Source of the DNA: Candidatus Poribacteria bacterium
GTDB taxonomy: Bacteria > Poribacteria > WGA-4E > GCA-2687025
Direction of reading: 5' to 3'
DNA length: 6,021 nucleotides
Assembly (NCBI GenBank): GCA_002687025.1
Contig: NYZG01000029.1
Coordinates: 1-6,021, forward strand
In this document: in pieces, positions 5,420 through 6,021 of the stretch
Layout: each line of letters opens with the position of its first letter
Numbering within the stretch: position 1 is the stretch's first letter
Program-made: the position numbers and the translations under genes
Notes under the pieces: generated by a model
Told to the model about the DNA's origin: nothing
Seen by the model: only the letters and a program-made list of their open reading frames with translations
Databases searched by the model: none

Positions 5420-5422
5420 TAA
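5420..5422. repeat. target site duplication, right copy (TAA)
   Basis: This TAA matches 4548-4550 and marks the right junction with host DNA. Confidence 0.75.
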
Positions 5423-6021
5423 GCAGCCACGCGGGCCGCATGCGGGCGATCTGCATCGCGCGTGTCAGCTTGACGACCGACACATCGTCCGTGAGCTTGA
5501 ACGGGGCATCCTCCGCCACCGACGGGAACTGGACGTTAAGGATAGGCACGATCACGTGCACCCCTACTTCCCGAGACAGCAAACCTCTCTCCATATGAAC
5601 GTAGACTTCGTCGAAGTCGTCTGCAGGGAGCTCGCCGGACTCGGCGTGTTGGTGCACGAGATACACCAGAAAGTGAGAGATGAGGCCCATCAGCCACATC
5701 GGCGCGTGTGCGCGATCAACTGGATCGTCGGCCATTCTCGGCGCGAAGTAGCGCAGCCGCTTCCCATCGGCGAGGAATGCCTGTGAGACGCGCCACATCT
5801 CGACATGTACGGGCGTGGCGGCGAAGTCGCTGTACAGCTCAACCTTCTCCGAACACTCGCGGAAGTCCGGCGATGAGTCTTCGCCTTCGCCAAGCGGGAT
5901 GGGCTCGTACCATCGCCGCTCTACCGTGCCGCTACTGAGGAGTCGTCGGTATTTCGGCCATTCTGTGATGACCGTCTCGGCAATACCGCGGACGCCGTTG
6001 TAGAACTCCGGGTCCTGAACG
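5420..6021 (-). pseudogene. gene of unknown function interrupted by the IS (N-terminal end outside the window)
   Basis: The minus-strand frame ending CTG CTT A at the IS junction is open to the right edge and gives 200 residues. The sequence looks genuinely coding: balanced composition, mostly G/C third positions, and a helix MWLMGLISHFLVYLVHQHAE (108-127) followed by a strand-rich part VGVHVIVPILNVQF (152-165), FKLTDDVSVVKLTRAMQIARM. That last part reminds me of the beta-rich N-terminal region of some uncharacterised proteins carrying a C-terminal HEPN-type domain, but the match is from memory and weak. No function is assigned. After the junction the frame runs 117 codons antisense through the transposase to TGA 5067-5069, so the present product would have a chimeric tail. 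Removing the IS and one TAA joins the frame to DNA left of the IS without a stop, but without a recognisable continuation. Confidence 0.7.

Noticed and set aside
1..6021. tRNA, rRNA, riboswitch or CRISPR array
   Set aside because: No repeat-spacer pattern, no cloverleaf-like conserved arms and no rRNA segments were seen on either strand. The gaps between genes are too short or lack conserved riboswitch motifs.

Overview
The window is GC-rich bacterial DNA (roughly 60 % G+C by eye, with G/C favoured at third codon positions). Almost every gene lies on the minus strand. The gene set (a single-domain old-yellow-enzyme relative, a fumarylacetoacetate-hydrolase-fold sugar-acid enzyme, a secreted LamG protein, a ParDE toxin-antitoxin pair and an IS5-family insertion sequence) fits an uncultivated environmental heterotroph. 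I thought of Poribacteria/Latescibacteria/Planctomycetes-like lineages, but that is a loose inference from protein style; there is no marker gene here.

Layout, left to right. Positions 2-82 (+) hold the last 26 codons of a membrane protein that enters from outside the window. Positions 83-294 carry no large gene, but a 39-codon minus-strand ORF (57-176) has a strong Shine-Dalgarno sequence and a signal-peptide-like start. Positions 295-2691 (-) are a two-gene catabolic operon: an FAH-family enzyme most like 2-keto-3-deoxy-D-arabinonate dehydratase, then 21 bp later an FMN-type OYE oxidoreductase. A plausible sigma70-type promoter (TTGATG-N18-TATGAT) lies about 46 bp upstream. Positions 2827-3391 (-) are a parDE-type toxin-antitoxin operon: a GTG-started ribbon-helix-helix antitoxin, and a RelE/ParE toxin that probably starts at a GTG overlapping the antitoxin stop. 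Upstream of it are a consensus -35 box and two similar 11-12 bp direct repeats exactly 32 bp apart, a candidate autoregulatory operator. Positions 3499-4320 (-) encode an exported 273-residue LamG protein with its own candidate promoter.

Positions 4551-5419 are an 869-bp IS5-family insertion sequence. It has 15-bp perfect terminal inverted repeats, a TAA (or CTAA) target duplication, and a transposase split by a frame change at a G6A5 run. A small hairpin covers the transposase ribosome binding site. The IS lies inside a minus-strand gene of unknown function that enters from the right edge (200 codons visible). The break removes its C-terminal part, and I cannot recognise a continuation on the other side of the IS.

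The FAH and OYE genes probably act in one oxidative/dehydrating pathway for a sugar acid or related small molecule. The LamG protein probably acts outside the cytoplasm. ParDE is a self-contained module. I do not see a clearly new defence or RNA system. The observations most worth checking are the transposase expression controls (hairpin plus slippery run), the interrupted gene, the small exported ORF at the left edge, and the altered cysteine cluster of the oxidoreductase.
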